A stretch of DNA of 64,000 nucleotides from Tenacibaculum haliotis (GCF_025215075.1 NZ_JAOBTH010000021.1:48351-112350); one strand, 5' to 3'; shown: positions 53,797-63,441, counted from the first letter of the stretch. A program made the numbers and translations. The notes: generated by a model from the sequence alone, not told the origin.

Positions 53797-54750
53797 TTGA
53801 ACGAACGTATCATTGAACTAACAGAAATCGACCCAAATGAATTTTTTGGAGCTCAAAACAGTACAATTACAGCGTTAAAAAAGTACTTTCCGAAAGTGAA
53901 AATTGTTGCTAGAGGAAATAAACTTAAAATTTATGGAGAACCTGAAATTCTAGATGAATTAGAAAAACGGTTAGAAATGCTTGTAAAGTACTTCAATAAA
54001 TATAATAAATTAGATGAAAACAGCATTGAACGTGTTTTAACAGCAACGGGAAAAGAAGAAGAAATTCGAAAATCCGGAAAAATAGAAGGTGTTTTAGTAC
54101 ACGGTGTTAATGGTAAATTGATAAAAGCACAAACAACAAATCAACGTAAAATGGTTGATTTGATGCAAAATAATGATATGTTATTTGCTGTTGGTCCAGC
54201 AGGAACAGGAAAAACGTATACAGCAGTTGCCCTGGCAGTAAAAGCATTAAAAGAAAAAGAAGTTCGTAGAATAATTTTAACAAGACCTGCTGTAGAATCT
54301 GGAGAGAATTTAGGTTTTTTACCGGGCGATTTAAAAGAAAAATTAGATCCGTATATGCAACCTTTATATGATGCTTTACGAGATATGATTCCGCATGAAA
54401 AACTAGAATCGCATTTAGAAAAAGGAATCATACAAATTGCTCCTTTGGCATTTATGCGTGGACGTACTTTAGATAATGCTTTTGTTATTTTAGATGAAGC
54501 TCAGAATACAACGCATAATCAAATGAAAATGTTCTTAACAAGAATGGGAAAACATGCAAAGTTTATTATAACAGGAGATCCTGGGCAAATAGATTTACCG
54601 CGTAAACAAGTTTCTGGGTTAAAACAGGCATTATTGGCTTTAAAAGATATTGGAGGTATAGCACAAGTGTATCTGGATGATAAAGATGTAGTACGCCATC
54701 GATTGATCAAAAAAATTATTAAAGCCTATAAAAGTATAGAAACAGAATAG
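53797..54750 (+). CDS. PhoH-family ATPase (PhoL-like)
   Basis: The 317-residue protein starts with TTG at 53797, supported by the family-typical NERIIELTEIDPNEFFG. It has an N-terminal KH-like part, the P-loop AVGPAGTGKTYTAVALAVKA near 133-152, and the Walker B region FVILDEAQNTTHNQMKMFL near 231-249. PhoH proteins are RNA-related ATPases that often act with the endonuclease YbeY. No ybeY is next to it here. A small membrane-protein gene follows by one base. Confidence 0.9.
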   Translation: MNERIIELTEIDPNEFFGAQNSTITALKKYFPKVKIVARGNKLKIYGEPEILDELEKRLEMLVKYFNKYNKLDENSIERVLTATGKEEEIRKSGKIEGVLVHGVNGKLIKAQTTNQRKMVDLMQNNDMLFAVGPAGTGKTYTAVALAVKALKEKEVRRIILTRPAVESGENLGFLPGDLKEKLDPYMQPLYDALRDMIPHEKLESHLEKGIIQIAPLAFMRGRTLDNAFVILDEAQNTTHNQMKMFLTRMGKHAKFIITGDPGQIDLPRKQVSGLKQALLALKDIGGIAQVYLDDKDVVRHRLIKKIIKAYKSIETE

Positions 54751-54751
54751 T

Positions 54752-54943
54752 ATGAAAAAGAAGGTAATCGCTTTATTAGGGCTTTTAATATGTATTATAG
54801 GTATAGTAATTTACTTTTTAGAATCTAAAAACAATATTATTCTTCCATCATTTTTAAAAGGAACAGGCTTGTGGTTTTTAATTATAGGCTCGTCTTTTTC
54901 TTTATTTTATTCTTTTAAGGAAAGAAATAAAAAAGAAAAATAA
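54752..54943 (+). CDS. Small two-helix membrane protein
   Basis: The 63-residue protein starts one base after the phoH stop and contains two transmembrane helices (VIALLGLLICIIGIVIYFL and GLWFLIIGSSFSLFYSF) and a basic end. The tight spacing indicates cotranscription with phoH. No function can be assigned. It is more convincing than a random frame because of the two clean helices and the spacing. Confidence 0.55.
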   Translation: MKKKVIALLGLLICIIGIVIYFLESKNNIILPSFLKGTGLWFLIIGSSFSLFYSFKERNKKEK

Positions 54944-54949
54944 ATAGTA

Positions 54950-54957
54950 TATTTTTG
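54950..54957 (+). promoter_or_regulatory. -10 box of purC
   Basis: TATTTTTG fits TAnnTTTG and lies 25 bases before the purC start. No -33 TTG is visible at the normal distance. Confidence 0.4.
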
Positions 54958-54982
54958 CAGCCAACAACACAACAAACAAAGA

Positions 54983-55930
54983 ATGAATACAATTAATGAA
55001 ACTAACTTTCAGTTTCCAAAACAAAAGTCGGTTTATAAAGGTAAAGTACGCGAGGTTTATAATATAAATGATGAGTTATTAGTAATGATAGCTTCTGATA
55101 GATTATCAGCTTTCGATGTAGTTTTACCACGTCAAATTCCTTTTAAAGGGCAGATTTTAAATCAGATTGCTACCAAAATGATGAATGATACTGCTGATAT
55201 TGTTCCGAATTGGTTACACGCAAATCCAGATGAAAACGTTGCAATTGGTCATTTATGTGAACCTTTTAAGGTAGAAATGGTAATTCGTGGTTATATGTCT
55301 GGTCATGCAGCACGTGAATATAAAGCAGGTAAAAGAGTTTTATGTGGCGTAACAATGGCAGAAGGAATGCAAGAAAACGACAAGTTTCCTATTCCTATAA
55401 TTACACCATCTACCAAGGCTGATAATGGTGATCATGATGAAGATATAACTCGTGAAGAAATTTTATCAAAAGGAGTTGTTTCTGAAGAAGATTACATCGT
55501 TTTAGAAAAATATACACGTGCTTTATTTCAAAGAGGAACCGAGATAGCAGCTTCTCGCGGATTGATTTTAGTAGATACTAAATATGAATTCGGAAAAACA
55601 AAGGATGGCAAAATTGTATTGATTGATGAAATTCATACGCCAGATTCTTCTCGTTATTTTTATGCTGATGGATATCAGGATAGACAAGATAGAGGAGAAG
55701 CTCAAAAGCAGTTATCAAAAGAGTTTGTACGTCAGTGGTTAATTGAAAATAATTTTCAAGGAAAAGACGGACAACAAATTCCTGAAATGTCTGATGAAAA
55801 AGTTATCGAAATTTCAAATAGATATATCGAATTGTACGAACAAATTACAGGAGAGAAATTTGTAAAAGCAAATACAGCAAACGTATTAGATCGTATAGAA
55901 AAAAATGTTGTTAATTTTTTGAATGGATAG
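54983..55930 (+). CDS. purC: SAICAR synthase
   Basis: The 315-residue enzyme joins CAIR with aspartate in purine synthesis, using ATP. Motifs include [19 protein letters not shown], the active-site loop [20 protein letters not shown] near 35-54 and [19 protein letters not shown]. The C-terminal [19 protein letters not shown] contacts substrate. The length is the longer bacterial type. The next gene overlaps by eight bases. A -10 box is present upstream. Confidence 0.95.
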   Translation: MNTINETNFQFPKQKSVYKGKVREVYNINDELLVMIASDRLSAFDVVLPRQIPFKGQILNQIATKMMNDTADIVPNWLHANPDENVAIGHLCEPFKVEMVIRGYMSGHAAREYKAGKRVLCGVTMAEGMQENDKFPIPIITPSTKADNGDHDEDITREEILSKGVVSEEDYIVLEKYTRALFQRGTEIAASRGLILVDTKYEFGKTKDGKIVLIDEIHTPDSSRYFYADGYQDRQDRGEAQKQLSKEFVRQWLIENNFQGKDGQQIPEMSDEKVIEISNRYIELYEQITGEKFVKANTANVLDRIEKNVVNFLNG

Positions 55931-56333
55931 TAAAAAACTAACTATTAGACCAGTTTTAAACTTTTCATCTGAAATACCTATTGAAGATTTTCAGAATAAG
56001 ACTGTGCGTCCAATTTTAAAATTACAACATGATTTATTGCTACAGTTTTTCATTTTTTTCTGTAATAAGCAAAAAGTAGATATTTTAAATGTCGAAAAAG
56101 AGAAGTTTAATAAAGTGGTGAACAATATCACCAAAAAAAATATAAATTTAAAAAATCAGTTTTTAGGTTTAATTATAGGTCAGTTTACCGTTGGTGAATT
56201 TGAGTTTTATAAAGAAAATAATGCTGATATTAATAAAAGAATTTTAATGATGATTGGCCAACGAATCAAAGACAGTCAATTAGAAATTAAAGATTTTAAA
56301 ACAAACAACAATGATAATAGCACCAAGAACTAG
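55923..56333 (+). CDS. Hypothetical protein coupled to purC and fabV
   Basis: The 136-residue protein is mostly helical, with [20 protein letters not shown] early and [20 protein letters not shown] in the middle. It has no domain I know. It overlaps purC by eight bases and fabV by 23 bases, so it is almost certainly translated in between. Such genes are sometimes named glyoxalase in Flavobacteriia, which the sequence does not support. Confidence 0.55.
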   Translation: MDSKKLTIRPVLNFSSEIPIEDFQNKTVRPILKLQHDLLLQFFIFFCNKQKVDILNVEKEKFNKVVNNITKKNINLKNQFLGLIIGQFTVGEFEFYKENNADINKRILMMIGQRIKDSQLEIKDFKTNNNDNSTKN

Positions 56334-57498
56334 AGGGTTTATTTGTTTAACATCTCACCCAACAGGATGTGAACAAAATATAAAAGATCAAATAGCATAC
56401 GTACAATCGAAAGGAAAAATTGAGGGAGCCAAAAAAGTATTAGTAATAGGTGCATCAACAGGTTTCGGACTGGCATCAAGAATTTCAAGTGCCTTTGGTT
56501 CAGACGCTGCAACAATCGGAGTTTTTTTTGATAAACCAGCCACAGAAGGAAGACCAGGATCGCCAGGTTTTTATAATACAGCAGCTTTTGAACAAGAAGC
56601 TGAAAAAGCAGGATTATACGCAAAAAGTATAAACGGAGACGCATTTTCAAACGAAATAAAAGAACAAGTTGTTAAGCTAATTAAAGAAGACTTAGGTCAG
56701 GTAGACTTAGTAATTTATAGTTTAGCATCACCAGTAAGAACGCATCCAGAATCTGGTAAACGCTTTAAATCGGTTTTAAAACCAATAGGAGAGGTGTTTA
56801 CAAATAAAACAGTAGATTTTCATACAGGAAAAGTATCAGAAATATCTATAAATCCAGCCGAAGGCGAAGATGTTGCTAATACAGTAACAGTTATGGGAGG
56901 TGAAGATTGGAAAATGTGGATGGATGCATTACAATCAGAAAACTTATTATCAGAAGGGGCTACAACAGTTGCTTATTCATATATTGGGCCAGAAGTAACA
57001 AAACCTGTTTATAGAAGCGGAACAATTGGTGCTGCAAAAGATGATTTAGAAGCAACAGCTTTTAAAATTACTGAAGATTTAAAATCATTAAACGGAAAAG
57101 CATATGTTTCTGTAAATAAAGCATTGGTAACTCAGGCTAGTTCTGCAATTCCGGTAATTCCGTTATATATTTCTTTATTATTTAAAGTGATGAAGGCAAA
57201 AGGAATTCATGAAGGGTGTATCGAACAAATTCAACGTTTGTATAGCGAACGTTTATTTGGTGGCGATTTAGATTTAGATGCCAAAGGAAGAATTAGAGTT
57301 GATGACTGGGAAATGCGTGAAGATGTGCAAGCAGAAATTGCAGAATTATGGAAAAAAGCAACTACTGAAAATTTAGCTGAGTTAGGTGATTTAGAAGGAT
57401 ACAGTAATGAGTTTTTTAAGTTATTCGGATTTAAAGTCGACGGAGTAGATTATGATGCTGATGTTAACGAGCTTGTTAAAGTACCAAGTATTCAGTAA
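56311..57498 (+). CDS. fabV: Enoyl-ACP/trans-2-enoyl-CoA reductase FabV
   Basis: The 395-residue NADH-dependent reductase completes each cycle of fatty-acid elongation. FabV features include GFICLTSHPTGCEQNIKDQI at residues 9-28, the Rossmann part KKVLVIGASTGFGLASRIS and the active-site Tyr-X8-Lys segment YIGPEVTKPVYRSG followed by GAAK. This type is resistant to triclosan in other bacteria. It overlaps the preceding gene by 23 bases and has its own terminator. Confidence 0.93.
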   Translation: MIIAPRTRGFICLTSHPTGCEQNIKDQIAYVQSKGKIEGAKKVLVIGASTGFGLASRISSAFGSDAATIGVFFDKPATEGRPGSPGFYNTAAFEQEAEKAGLYAKSINGDAFSNEIKEQVVKLIKEDLGQVDLVIYSLASPVRTHPESGKRFKSVLKPIGEVFTNKTVDFHTGKVSEISINPAEGEDVANTVTVMGGEDWKMWMDALQSENLLSEGATTVAYSYIGPEVTKPVYRSGTIGAAKDDLEATAFKITEDLKSLNGKAYVSVNKALVTQASSAIPVIPLYISLLFKVMKAKGIHEGCIEQIQRLYSERLFGGDLDLDAKGRIRVDDWEMREDVQAEIAELWKKATTENLAELGDLEGYSNEFFKLFGFKVDGVDYDADVNELVKVPSIQ

Positions 57499-57519
57499 AT
57501 CAAAAAAATAAATTGAAAG

Positions 57520-57550
57520 CCTCATAGATATAAAGTCTATGAGGTTTTTT
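57520..57550 (+). terminator. Terminator of fabV
   Basis: CCTCATAGA (57520-57528) pairs with TCTATGAGG (57536-57544), with a 7-base loop and a T6 run after it. It lies 22 bases after the fabV stop. Confidence 0.9.
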
Positions 57551-57577
57551 AGTTATATTTAATTTTTAAATTAAAAG

Positions 57578-58048
57578 ATGAAAACAGCTACCGTTAAAAT
57601 ATTAAAAGACGAACTAAAACATAAGAATACGAACGAATTATTAGAATTATGTTTAAAATTAGCTCGATTCAAAAAAGAAAATAAAGAGTTATTAACCTAT
57701 TTGTTGTTTGAATCACATGATGAAGAGAGCTACATTTTGGGAGTTAAAAAAGAGATAGACATTTTATTTGAAGGAATTAATACCAAAAGCTACTTCTTTA
57801 TAAGAAAAAGTATGCGTAAAATATTAACAAGCACAAAAAAATACATTCGTTTCTCAAAGAAAAAAGAAACAGAAGTAGAACTGCTCTTATATTTCTGTGT
57901 AAAACTTAAAAACTTTAAACCATCAATACAAAAAAGCCCGCGATTACAAAATATATTAACAACGCAAATAAAGTTAATAGAAAAATTAATGGCTACGTTA
58001 CACGAAGATTTACAATATGATTTCCGTTTAGAGTTAGATAAATTATAA
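57578..58048 (+). CDS. Helical hypothetical protein
   Basis: The 156-residue protein is helical and basic, with TNELLELCLKLARFKKENKE near residues 18-37 and LLLYFCVKLKNFKPSIQKSP near 102-121. It could be a DUF6155-like protein but I cannot confirm this. It stands alone after the fabV terminator. No function is assigned. Confidence 0.55.
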   Translation: MKTATVKILKDELKHKNTNELLELCLKLARFKKENKELLTYLLFESHDEESYILGVKKEIDILFEGINTKSYFFIRKSMRKILTSTKKYIRFSKKKETEVELLLYFCVKLKNFKPSIQKSPRLQNILTTQIKLIEKLMATLHEDLQYDFRLELDKL

Positions 58049-58058
58049 AAATATTTCT

Positions 58059-58160
58059 CGTTATTCTGAATTTGATTCAGAACCAAATCTAATAAAATCT
58101 ATTAAAAATAAAAGTGATAAAATATTCTTGATAACGTCATTCCGAATTTATTTCGTAATC
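58059..58160. repeat. Intergenic element arms related to the 45904 foldback
   Basis: Two direct copies of a CGTCATTCTGAA-like arm occur: CGTTATTCTGAATTTGATTC at 58059 and CGTCATTCCGAATTTATTTC at 58135. Each has drifted, and the inverted right arm is not clear. This accounts for part of the 209-base gap between the helical protein gene and the molybdenum hydroxylase genes. Confidence 0.5.
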
Positions 58161-58257
58161 ACATTTAAGTAAAGCGAAATTATTTATTGCCAATTAACCG
58201 AAAAAAAATATAATTTTTTTACGTAACTTATTCGAGCAAAAACAAAAACTTCAAAAA

Positions 58258-58719
58258 ATGCCAAATTATACATTAAAAATAAACGGAAAATCACATTCTT
58301 TTTCTACGGATGATGATACGCCTTTGTTATGGATTTTAAGAGATGAATTAGAAATGGTAGGTACAAAATTCGGTTGTGGAATTGCACAATGCGGTGCTTG
58401 TACAGTACATGTAGATGGCGCAGCAATGCGAAGTTGTCAATTAAAAGTATCAGAGTTAGATAATGAAGAAATAACAACGATTGAAGGTTTGTCAAAAGAA
58501 GGAAATCATCCGTTGCAAGAAGCTTGGGAGGAAGTTGATGTTCCGCAATGCGGATATTGCCAAGCAGGGCAAATAATGACAGCGGCATCGTTTTTAAAAG
58601 AAAATCCGAGTCCGTCTGACCAGGAAATTCGAGAAGCAATGCATGGTAATTTATGCAGATGTGCTTCTTACAACCGAATAGAAAAAGCAGTAGGAATCGC
58701 CGCTAAAAAAATGTCTTAA
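58258..58719 (+). CDS. Molybdenum hydroxylase 2Fe-2S subunit (IorA-like)
   Basis: The 153-residue electron-transfer subunit has two iron-sulfur clusters. A plant-type site is formed by FGCGIAQCGACTVHVDG with a later Cys in RSCQL, and a second site by CGYCQAGQI with NLCRCASYNRI. It has the size of isoquinoline 1-oxidoreductase alpha chains. It passes electrons from the molybdopterin subunit encoded 11 bases downstream to an acceptor outside the complex. Confidence 0.9.
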   Translation: MPNYTLKINGKSHSFSTDDDTPLLWILRDELEMVGTKFGCGIAQCGACTVHVDGAAMRSCQLKVSELDNEEITTIEGLSKEGNHPLQEAWEEVDVPQCGYCQAGQIMTAASFLKENPSPSDQEIREAMHGNLCRCASYNRIEKAVGIAAKKMS

Positions 58720-58730
58720 AAATTAAACTT

Positions 58731-60941
58731 ATGAGTACATCAAAAAATAAAATTACGTTTAGTAGAAGGAGTTTTTTAAGAACATCGGCATTAGCAGGTG
58801 GCGGAATTATGATTGGGTTTAATTTGTTTACCGCATGCAAGCCCAATGTAAAACCATCAGTTGATATTGAAAATTTAAATTTTAATGATTTCAATGCATT
58901 TATTCAAATATCTAACGAAGGTTATGTAACTATTTATTCTCCAAATCCAGAAATTGGGCAAGGTGTTAAAACTTCTATGCCAATGCTTATAGCCGAAGAA
59001 CTAGATGTTGACTGGAATAATGTACATGTAGCACAAGCTCCATTAGATACTAAAAATTATAAACGTCAGTTGGCAGGAGGTAGTCAATCAATACGTTTTG
59101 GTTGGGATGCTTTAAGGCAAACCGGCGCCACAGCAAAACAAATGTTGGTAAATGCTGCCGCTGTAAAATGGGGCGTAGATCCAGTAACATGTAAAGCATC
59201 AAACGGAATTATAACGAATGCTAAAGGAGAAACTTTAGGATATGGAGATGTTGTAAAAGAAGCTGCTGTTTTAGATGTGCCTGAAAATGTAACTATAAAA
59301 AAGCCTTCTGAATTTACCATTATAGGAAAGAGTGCAACCAATGTAGATTTAGAAAAAATAGTAACAGGTAAACCTTTATTTGGATTAGATTATAAAGCTC
59401 CCGGAATGGTATATGCAACAGTTTTAAGACCTCCGGCATTCGGTCAATTATTAGATTCTTTTGATGCATCTGAAGCAAAAAAAGTAAAAGGAGTATTAGA
59501 TGTTATAATTATTGGAGATAAAGTTAGAAGTTTTTTAGATTCAGGTAAATCTAATTGGACTTTTAAAATGTCTGAAACAGATAAAGTGGTGGTGGTTGCA
59601 GAAAATACTTGGGCAGCGATTAAAGGAAAAAACGCTATAAAAGCTGTTTGGAAGACCAATAATAAAAAATTAGAAAATACTGAAGCTCATGATAAAATTC
59701 TAAATGATATTTTAGATGCTAAAGATTTTGATGTACGTCGTGAAGATGGAAACATCGAAAAAGCATTTGCATCAGCAGATAAAATAGTTGAAAGAACATA
59801 TCATTCACCTTTTTTACCTCATAATTGTTTAGAACCAATGAATTTTTTCGCCAATGTTACTCTAGAAAAGATTGATTTAATAGGACCAGTACAAACTCCA
59901 GAATTTGCTGCGATGGTTGTTGCAGAAATGTTAAATAGAGATTTAGCCGATGTTCAAGTGCATATGACAAGAATGGGAGGAGGATTTGGTCGACGTTTAT
60001 ATGGTGATTTTGTATATGAAGCTGCTGAAATATCTAATGCAATTAAAAAGCCTGTAAAAGTTATATCGACAAGAGAAGATGATATGACTACAGGGGTTTA
60101 TCGCCCAGCAATAAAATATCGAATTGCAGCTTCAATTAGAAATAATAAAATTACAGGATATCATTTAAAAGAAGCAGCTATTGATGGTAATATGTATGGG
60201 TTAATACCACATTTTTTCCCTGCAGGATGTATTGCAAATTATAAAGTATCTACAAAAAATTATCAAAGTGATATTACAACAGGGGCATGGAGAGCTCCGT
60301 ATACTAATTTTTTAGCCTTTGCAGAGCAAGCCTTTTTTGATGAGTTAGCAGCAGAATTAAATGTAGATACTGTACAATTGCGTATCGATTTATTGCAAAA
60401 CGTAAAAGATACTCAAGATAAAAAGATTGAGTATTCAGGTAAAAGAATGGAAGATACCATAAAACTAGCTGTAGAAAAAGGAAATTGGGGTAAAGAAAAA
60501 GAAGGTGTTTATCAAGGTTTTTCTGCATATTATAGTCATAACACCCACGTCGCTGAAGTAGCTGAAGTTGTTTTAAAAAACGGTTTGCCTGTAGTAACTA
60601 AAGTAGTTGCAGCGGTAGATTGCGGAATTGTAGTAAATCCAACCGGAGCAATAAATCAAGTACAAGGTGGTGTAATCGACGGAATTGGACATGCAATGTA
60701 CGCTGATTTAACTTTCGAAAAAGGGAAACCATCTAATAAAAATTTTGATACCTATCGATTAATAAGAATGAATGAAACACCTAAGGTAGAAGTACATTTT
60801 GTTAAAAACGAATTATCGCCAACAGGGTTAGGTGAGCCAGGATTGCCCCCGGCAGGTGGAGCAGTTGCAAATGCAATTTATAAAGCTTTAGGAAAACGTT
60901 TGTATAAACAACCGTTTATCAATCAGTTAAAACAACCATAA
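58731..60941 (+). CDS. Molybdopterin-binding aldehyde/xanthine-oxidase-like large subunit (IorB-like), Tat-exported
   Basis: The 736-residue protein begins with a twin-arginine signal, SRRSFLRTSALAGGG, and a hydrophobic stretch, then the molybdenum hydroxylase fold. Motifs include QIPMLI-like NPEIGQGVKTSMPMLIAEEL, GGSQSIRFGWDALRQTGATA, MTRMGGGFGRRLYGDF and the late GLGEPGLPPAGGAVANAI with the catalytic-type Glu. It probably hydroxylates an aldehyde or N-heterocycle in the periplasm with the IorA-like partner. The substrate is unknown. A terminator follows. Confidence 0.9.
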   Translation: MSTSKNKITFSRRSFLRTSALAGGGIMIGFNLFTACKPNVKPSVDIENLNFNDFNAFIQISNEGYVTIYSPNPEIGQGVKTSMPMLIAEELDVDWNNVHVAQAPLDTKNYKRQLAGGSQSIRFGWDALRQTGATAKQMLVNAAAVKWGVDPVTCKASNGIITNAKGETLGYGDVVKEAAVLDVPENVTIKKPSEFTIIGKSATNVDLEKIVTGKPLFGLDYKAPGMVYATVLRPPAFGQLLDSFDASEAKKVKGVLDVIIIGDKVRSFLDSGKSNWTFKMSETDKVVVVAENTWAAIKGKNAIKAVWKTNNKKLENTEAHDKILNDILDAKDFDVRREDGNIEKAFASADKIVERTYHSPFLPHNCLEPMNFFANVTLEKIDLIGPVQTPEFAAMVVAEMLNRDLADVQVHMTRMGGGFGRRLYGDFVYEAAEISNAIKKPVKVISTREDDMTTGVYRPAIKYRIAASIRNNKITGYHLKEAAIDGNMYGLIPHFFPAGCIANYKVSTKNYQSDITTGAWRAPYTNFLAFAEQAFFDELAAELNVDTVQLRIDLLQNVKDTQDKKIEYSGKRMEDTIKLAVEKGNWGKEKEGVYQGFSAYYSHNTHVAEVAEVVLKNGLPVVTKVVAAVDCGIVVNPTGAINQVQGGVIDGIGHAMYADLTFEKGKPSNKNFDTYRLIRMNETPKVEVHFVKNELSPTGLGEPGLPPAGGAVANAIYKALGKRLYKQPFINQLKQP

Positions 60942-60970
60942 AAACATAATTAAAAATAAGTCTTAATAGA

Positions 60971-60998
60971 AAAGATATCGATTTCGATATCTTTTTTT
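60971..60998. terminator. Terminator of the molybdenum hydroxylase operon
   Basis: AAAGATATCG (60971-60980) pairs with CGATATCTTT (60985-60994) across a 4-base loop, with a T-run following on the plus strand. Confidence 0.85.
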
Positions 60999-61027
60999 AT
61001 TTCAAGTCATTAAGGAGGTTGTCAATT

Positions 61028-61057
61028 TTGAAAATTTCTTAAAAAGCATTATTTTCG
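61028..61057 (+). promoter_or_regulatory. Promoter of the alpha-oxoamine synthase gene
   Basis: TTG at 61028-61030, a 19-base spacer and TATTTTCG at 61050-61057 (one mismatch to TAnnTTTG) lie 24 bases before the start codon. Confidence 0.55.
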
Positions 61058-61081
61058 CAGCATAAAATTACAAAAGTAATA

Positions 61082-62335
61082 ATGGTAAAAGATTTATTTG
61101 AAAGAATTAAAGAAGATAAAGGGCCTTTAGGAAAATGGGCAGATAAAGCAGAAGGTTATTTTGTATTTCCTAAATTAGAAGGGCCAATTTCTAACAGAAT
61201 GTCTTTCAACGGTAAGAAGGTAGTTACTTGGAGTATCAACGATTATTTAGGACTAGCAAATCACCCAGATGTTTTAAAAGCAGATGGAGATTCAGCTGCT
61301 GCTGATGGGTTAGCATATCCAATGGGAGCGCGTATGATGTCTGGCCATACAAAGTATCACGAGCAATTAGAGCAAGAGTGTGCTGAATTTGTAGAGAAAG
61401 AAGCAGCGTATTTAGTAAATTTCGGGTACCAAGGAATGGTTTCGGCCATCGATGCTTTGGTAAATAAAGATGATATTATTGTGTATGATATGGATACACA
61501 TGCATGTATTATTGACGGAGTTCGTTTACATGCTGGTAAACGTTTTGTGTACCGCCATAATGATATAGAAAGTTGCGAAAAAAATTTAAAGAGAGCAACC
61601 AGGATGGCAGAAAAAACTGGTGGAGGAATTCTATTAGTTTCAGAAGGAGTTTTTGGAATGCGTGGTGAGCAAGGTCGTTTAAAAGAGATTGTAGCTTTAA
61701 AAGAAAAATATAACTTTAGACTTTTAGTTGATGATGCACATGGTTTCGGAACTTTAGGTGAAGGTGGAAAAGGAACAGGTTTTGAGCAAGGAGTTCAAGA
61801 AGGTATTGATGTTTATTTTGCAACATTCGCAAAATCAATGGCAGGTATTGGAGCTTTCTTTGCAGGAGATAAAGATGTAATTCAGTATTTGCAATATAAC
61901 ATGCGTTCGCAAATGTTTGCAAAATCATTACCAATGCCAATGGTAAAAGGAGCATTAAAGCGTTTGGATATGATGCGTACAATGCCTGAGTTAAAAGAAA
62001 ATTTATGGAAAATTACAAACGCTTTACAATCAGGTTTACGTAATGCTGGTTTTGATTTAGGAACTACGCAAACATGTATCACTCCTGTATATTTAAAAGG
62101 AGAAATACCAGAAGCAATGGCAATGGTGCAAGATTTACGTGAAAATCACGGGGTATTTTGTTCAATTGTAGTGTATCCAGTAATTCCTAAAGGATTAATT
62201 ATATTAAGATTAATTCCAACAGCACGTCATACACAAGCAGATGTTGATGAAACAATCGTAGCTTTTTCAGCAATAAGAGAAAAATTAGAAAACGGAACTT
62301 ATAAAAAAGTAGCCGAAGCAATTATGGCTAAATAG
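61082..62335 (+). CDS. PLP alpha-oxoamine synthase (serine palmitoyltransferase / cysteate acyltransferase-like)
   Basis: The 417-residue aminotransferase-fold enzyme joins an amino acid with an acyl-CoA. It has VTWSINDYLGLANHPDVLKA at about residues 48-67, a PLP-contacting DDAHGFGTLGEGGKG near 217-231 and the PLP Lys251 in TFAKSMAGIGAF. In Bacteroidota such enzymes make sphingolipid bases from serine or sulfonolipid (capnine) bases from cysteate. 2-amino-3-ketobutyrate CoA ligase and KBL-like enzymes share this fold. Which acyl acceptor is used cannot be told by eye. It has a good upstream promoter and a palindromic terminator. Confidence 0.82.
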   Translation: MVKDLFERIKEDKGPLGKWADKAEGYFVFPKLEGPISNRMSFNGKKVVTWSINDYLGLANHPDVLKADGDSAAADGLAYPMGARMMSGHTKYHEQLEQECAEFVEKEAAYLVNFGYQGMVSAIDALVNKDDIIVYDMDTHACIIDGVRLHAGKRFVYRHNDIESCEKNLKRATRMAEKTGGGILLVSEGVFGMRGEQGRLKEIVALKEKYNFRLLVDDAHGFGTLGEGGKGTGFEQGVQEGIDVYFATFAKSMAGIGAFFAGDKDVIQYLQYNMRSQMFAKSLPMPMVKGALKRLDMMRTMPELKENLWKITNALQSGLRNAGFDLGTTQTCITPVYLKGEIPEAMAMVQDLRENHGVFCSIVVYPVIPKGLIILRLIPTARHTQADVDETIVAFSAIREKLENGTYKKVAEAIMAK

Positions 62336-62353
62336 CAAAATGCTCAGAAAATA

Positions 62354-62387
62354 AAAAAAACTCATGAAATATTTCATGAGTTTTTTT
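62354..62387. terminator. 34-base perfect palindrome after the oxoamine synthase gene
   Basis: Bases 62354-62370 are the exact reverse complement of 62371-62387 (core CTCATGAAATATTTCATGAG), with a T-run. It also contains an ATG that would otherwise look like an early start for the next gene. Confidence 0.9.
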
Positions 62388-62438
62388 GTTTTAAAAAGAA
62401 ACGAATACATTTGGTACTACTTATTGATACTAAAAAAA

Positions 62439-63176
62439 ATGAAAAAGTTTTTATACCTATATATAATATTACAAGTTACCGTTCTAAAAGCGCAAATACA
62501 GGACACTTTACCTGATTTTAATAATGACTATTTTCTAGTCAAAAACGGAGATAGTTTAATGATTGCGTTAAATGAAGTCGCTATTTTACCAAAACACAAA
62601 TATAAAACAGCATCAGACGCTCGTTATTATTATTGGTTTAAACGTAAAGTTTTCAAAGCGTATCCTTATGCAGTGCTAGCTATAAAAAAAATTGATAGTG
62701 TAGCGACACACTTATCGACATTAAAATCAAAAAAAGCGAAAAGAAGATTTGTAAAAAAAACACAAAAGTATCTAGAAGAAGAGTTGACAAAACCATTAAA
62801 AAAGTTAACAAGAACCGAAGGACGAATTTTACTAAAGTTAATTCATCGACAATCAGGTAAAACAGCCTTTAATAATGTAAAAGAATTACGAAGTGGTTGG
62901 AAAGCGTTTTGGTATAACACAACAGCTAATATGTTTAAGTTGTCTTTAAAATCAGAATATCTTCCTAGGCTTGAAAATGAAGACTTTTTAATAGAAGATG
63001 TATTGCAACGAGCATTTATTGAAGAGAAGTTAGAATATCAAAAACCTAAATTGAAAAAAGATTATTTATCTATAGTATCAAAGGGCAGAGGGTATATTGA
63101 TGTAGAATTCTACAAGGAGATGTTTGCAAAACAACGCAAAAAGCGTGCTAAAAAGAACAAACGTAAAAAAAAGTAA
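62439..63176 (+). CDS. DUF4294 secreted protein
   Basis: The protein of about 245 residues starts at the ATG at 62439, giving a clean signal peptide (KKFLYLYIILQVTVLKAQ). The frame stays open back to 62364, but that start lies within a terminator hairpin. The DUF4294 region is mid-protein (DARYYYWFKRKVFKAYPYAV, LTRTEGRILLKLIHRQSGKT, ELRSGWKAFWYNTTANMFKL), and the end is strongly basic (KRAKKNKRKKK). It is conserved in Bacteroidota with unknown function. Its 3' end is followed by the rRNA upstream region. Confidence 0.82.
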   Translation: MKKFLYLYIILQVTVLKAQIQDTLPDFNNDYFLVKNGDSLMIALNEVAILPKHKYKTASDARYYYWFKRKVFKAYPYAVLAIKKIDSVATHLSTLKSKKAKRRFVKKTQKYLEEELTKPLKKLTRTEGRILLKLIHRQSGKTAFNNVKELRSGWKAFWYNTTANMFKLSLKSEYLPRLENEDFLIEDVLQRAFIEEKLEYQKPKLKKDYLSIVSKGRGYIDVEFYKEMFAKQRKKRAKKNKRKKK

Positions 63177-63220
63177 TCAAAATCATTTCTAATACAATAT
63201 ATATTAGTTGTTATTTTTTA

Positions 63221-63312
63221 TGGCGCGTCAATTTTTCGCAAAAATTGTCGGGCTTTGACTACTCGCTTTTTAGCTTTACCAAGCAAAAAGAGCTCAAACA
63301 AAGAGCCTGTAT
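63221..63312. repeat. Dispersed intergenic element, copy B (reverse of 17503-17592)
   Basis: Read on the minus strand it has GTTTGAGCTCTTTTTGCTTG, a foldback, AAAAGCGAGTAG and AAAGCCCGACAATTTTTGCG, matching copy A in order. An extra hairpin, CAATTTTT-CGC-AAAAATTG, lies at 63229-63247. Confidence 0.55.
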
Positions 63313-63441
63313 TGATCGTATTCGATATATTCCATTCCTCGCGCAAAACTATTTAAAGTTGATTTCATAAAATAAAAAACAGCTAACTATCTAAAAAACA
63401 ATACACAATAAAAAACGTCAAAAAAAACATAAAATAAAGCA
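63313..63441. other. Spacer upstream of the rRNA promoters
   Basis: The segment has no gene, hairpin or repeat that I can support. It is AT-rich DNA directly upstream of P1, where an UP-like effect is possible but not shown. Confidence 0.35.

Noticed and set aside
62364..62438. An early start for the DUF4294 gene
   Set aside because: The ATG lies in the palindromic terminator and the extension hides the signal peptide; the ATG at 62439 is better.
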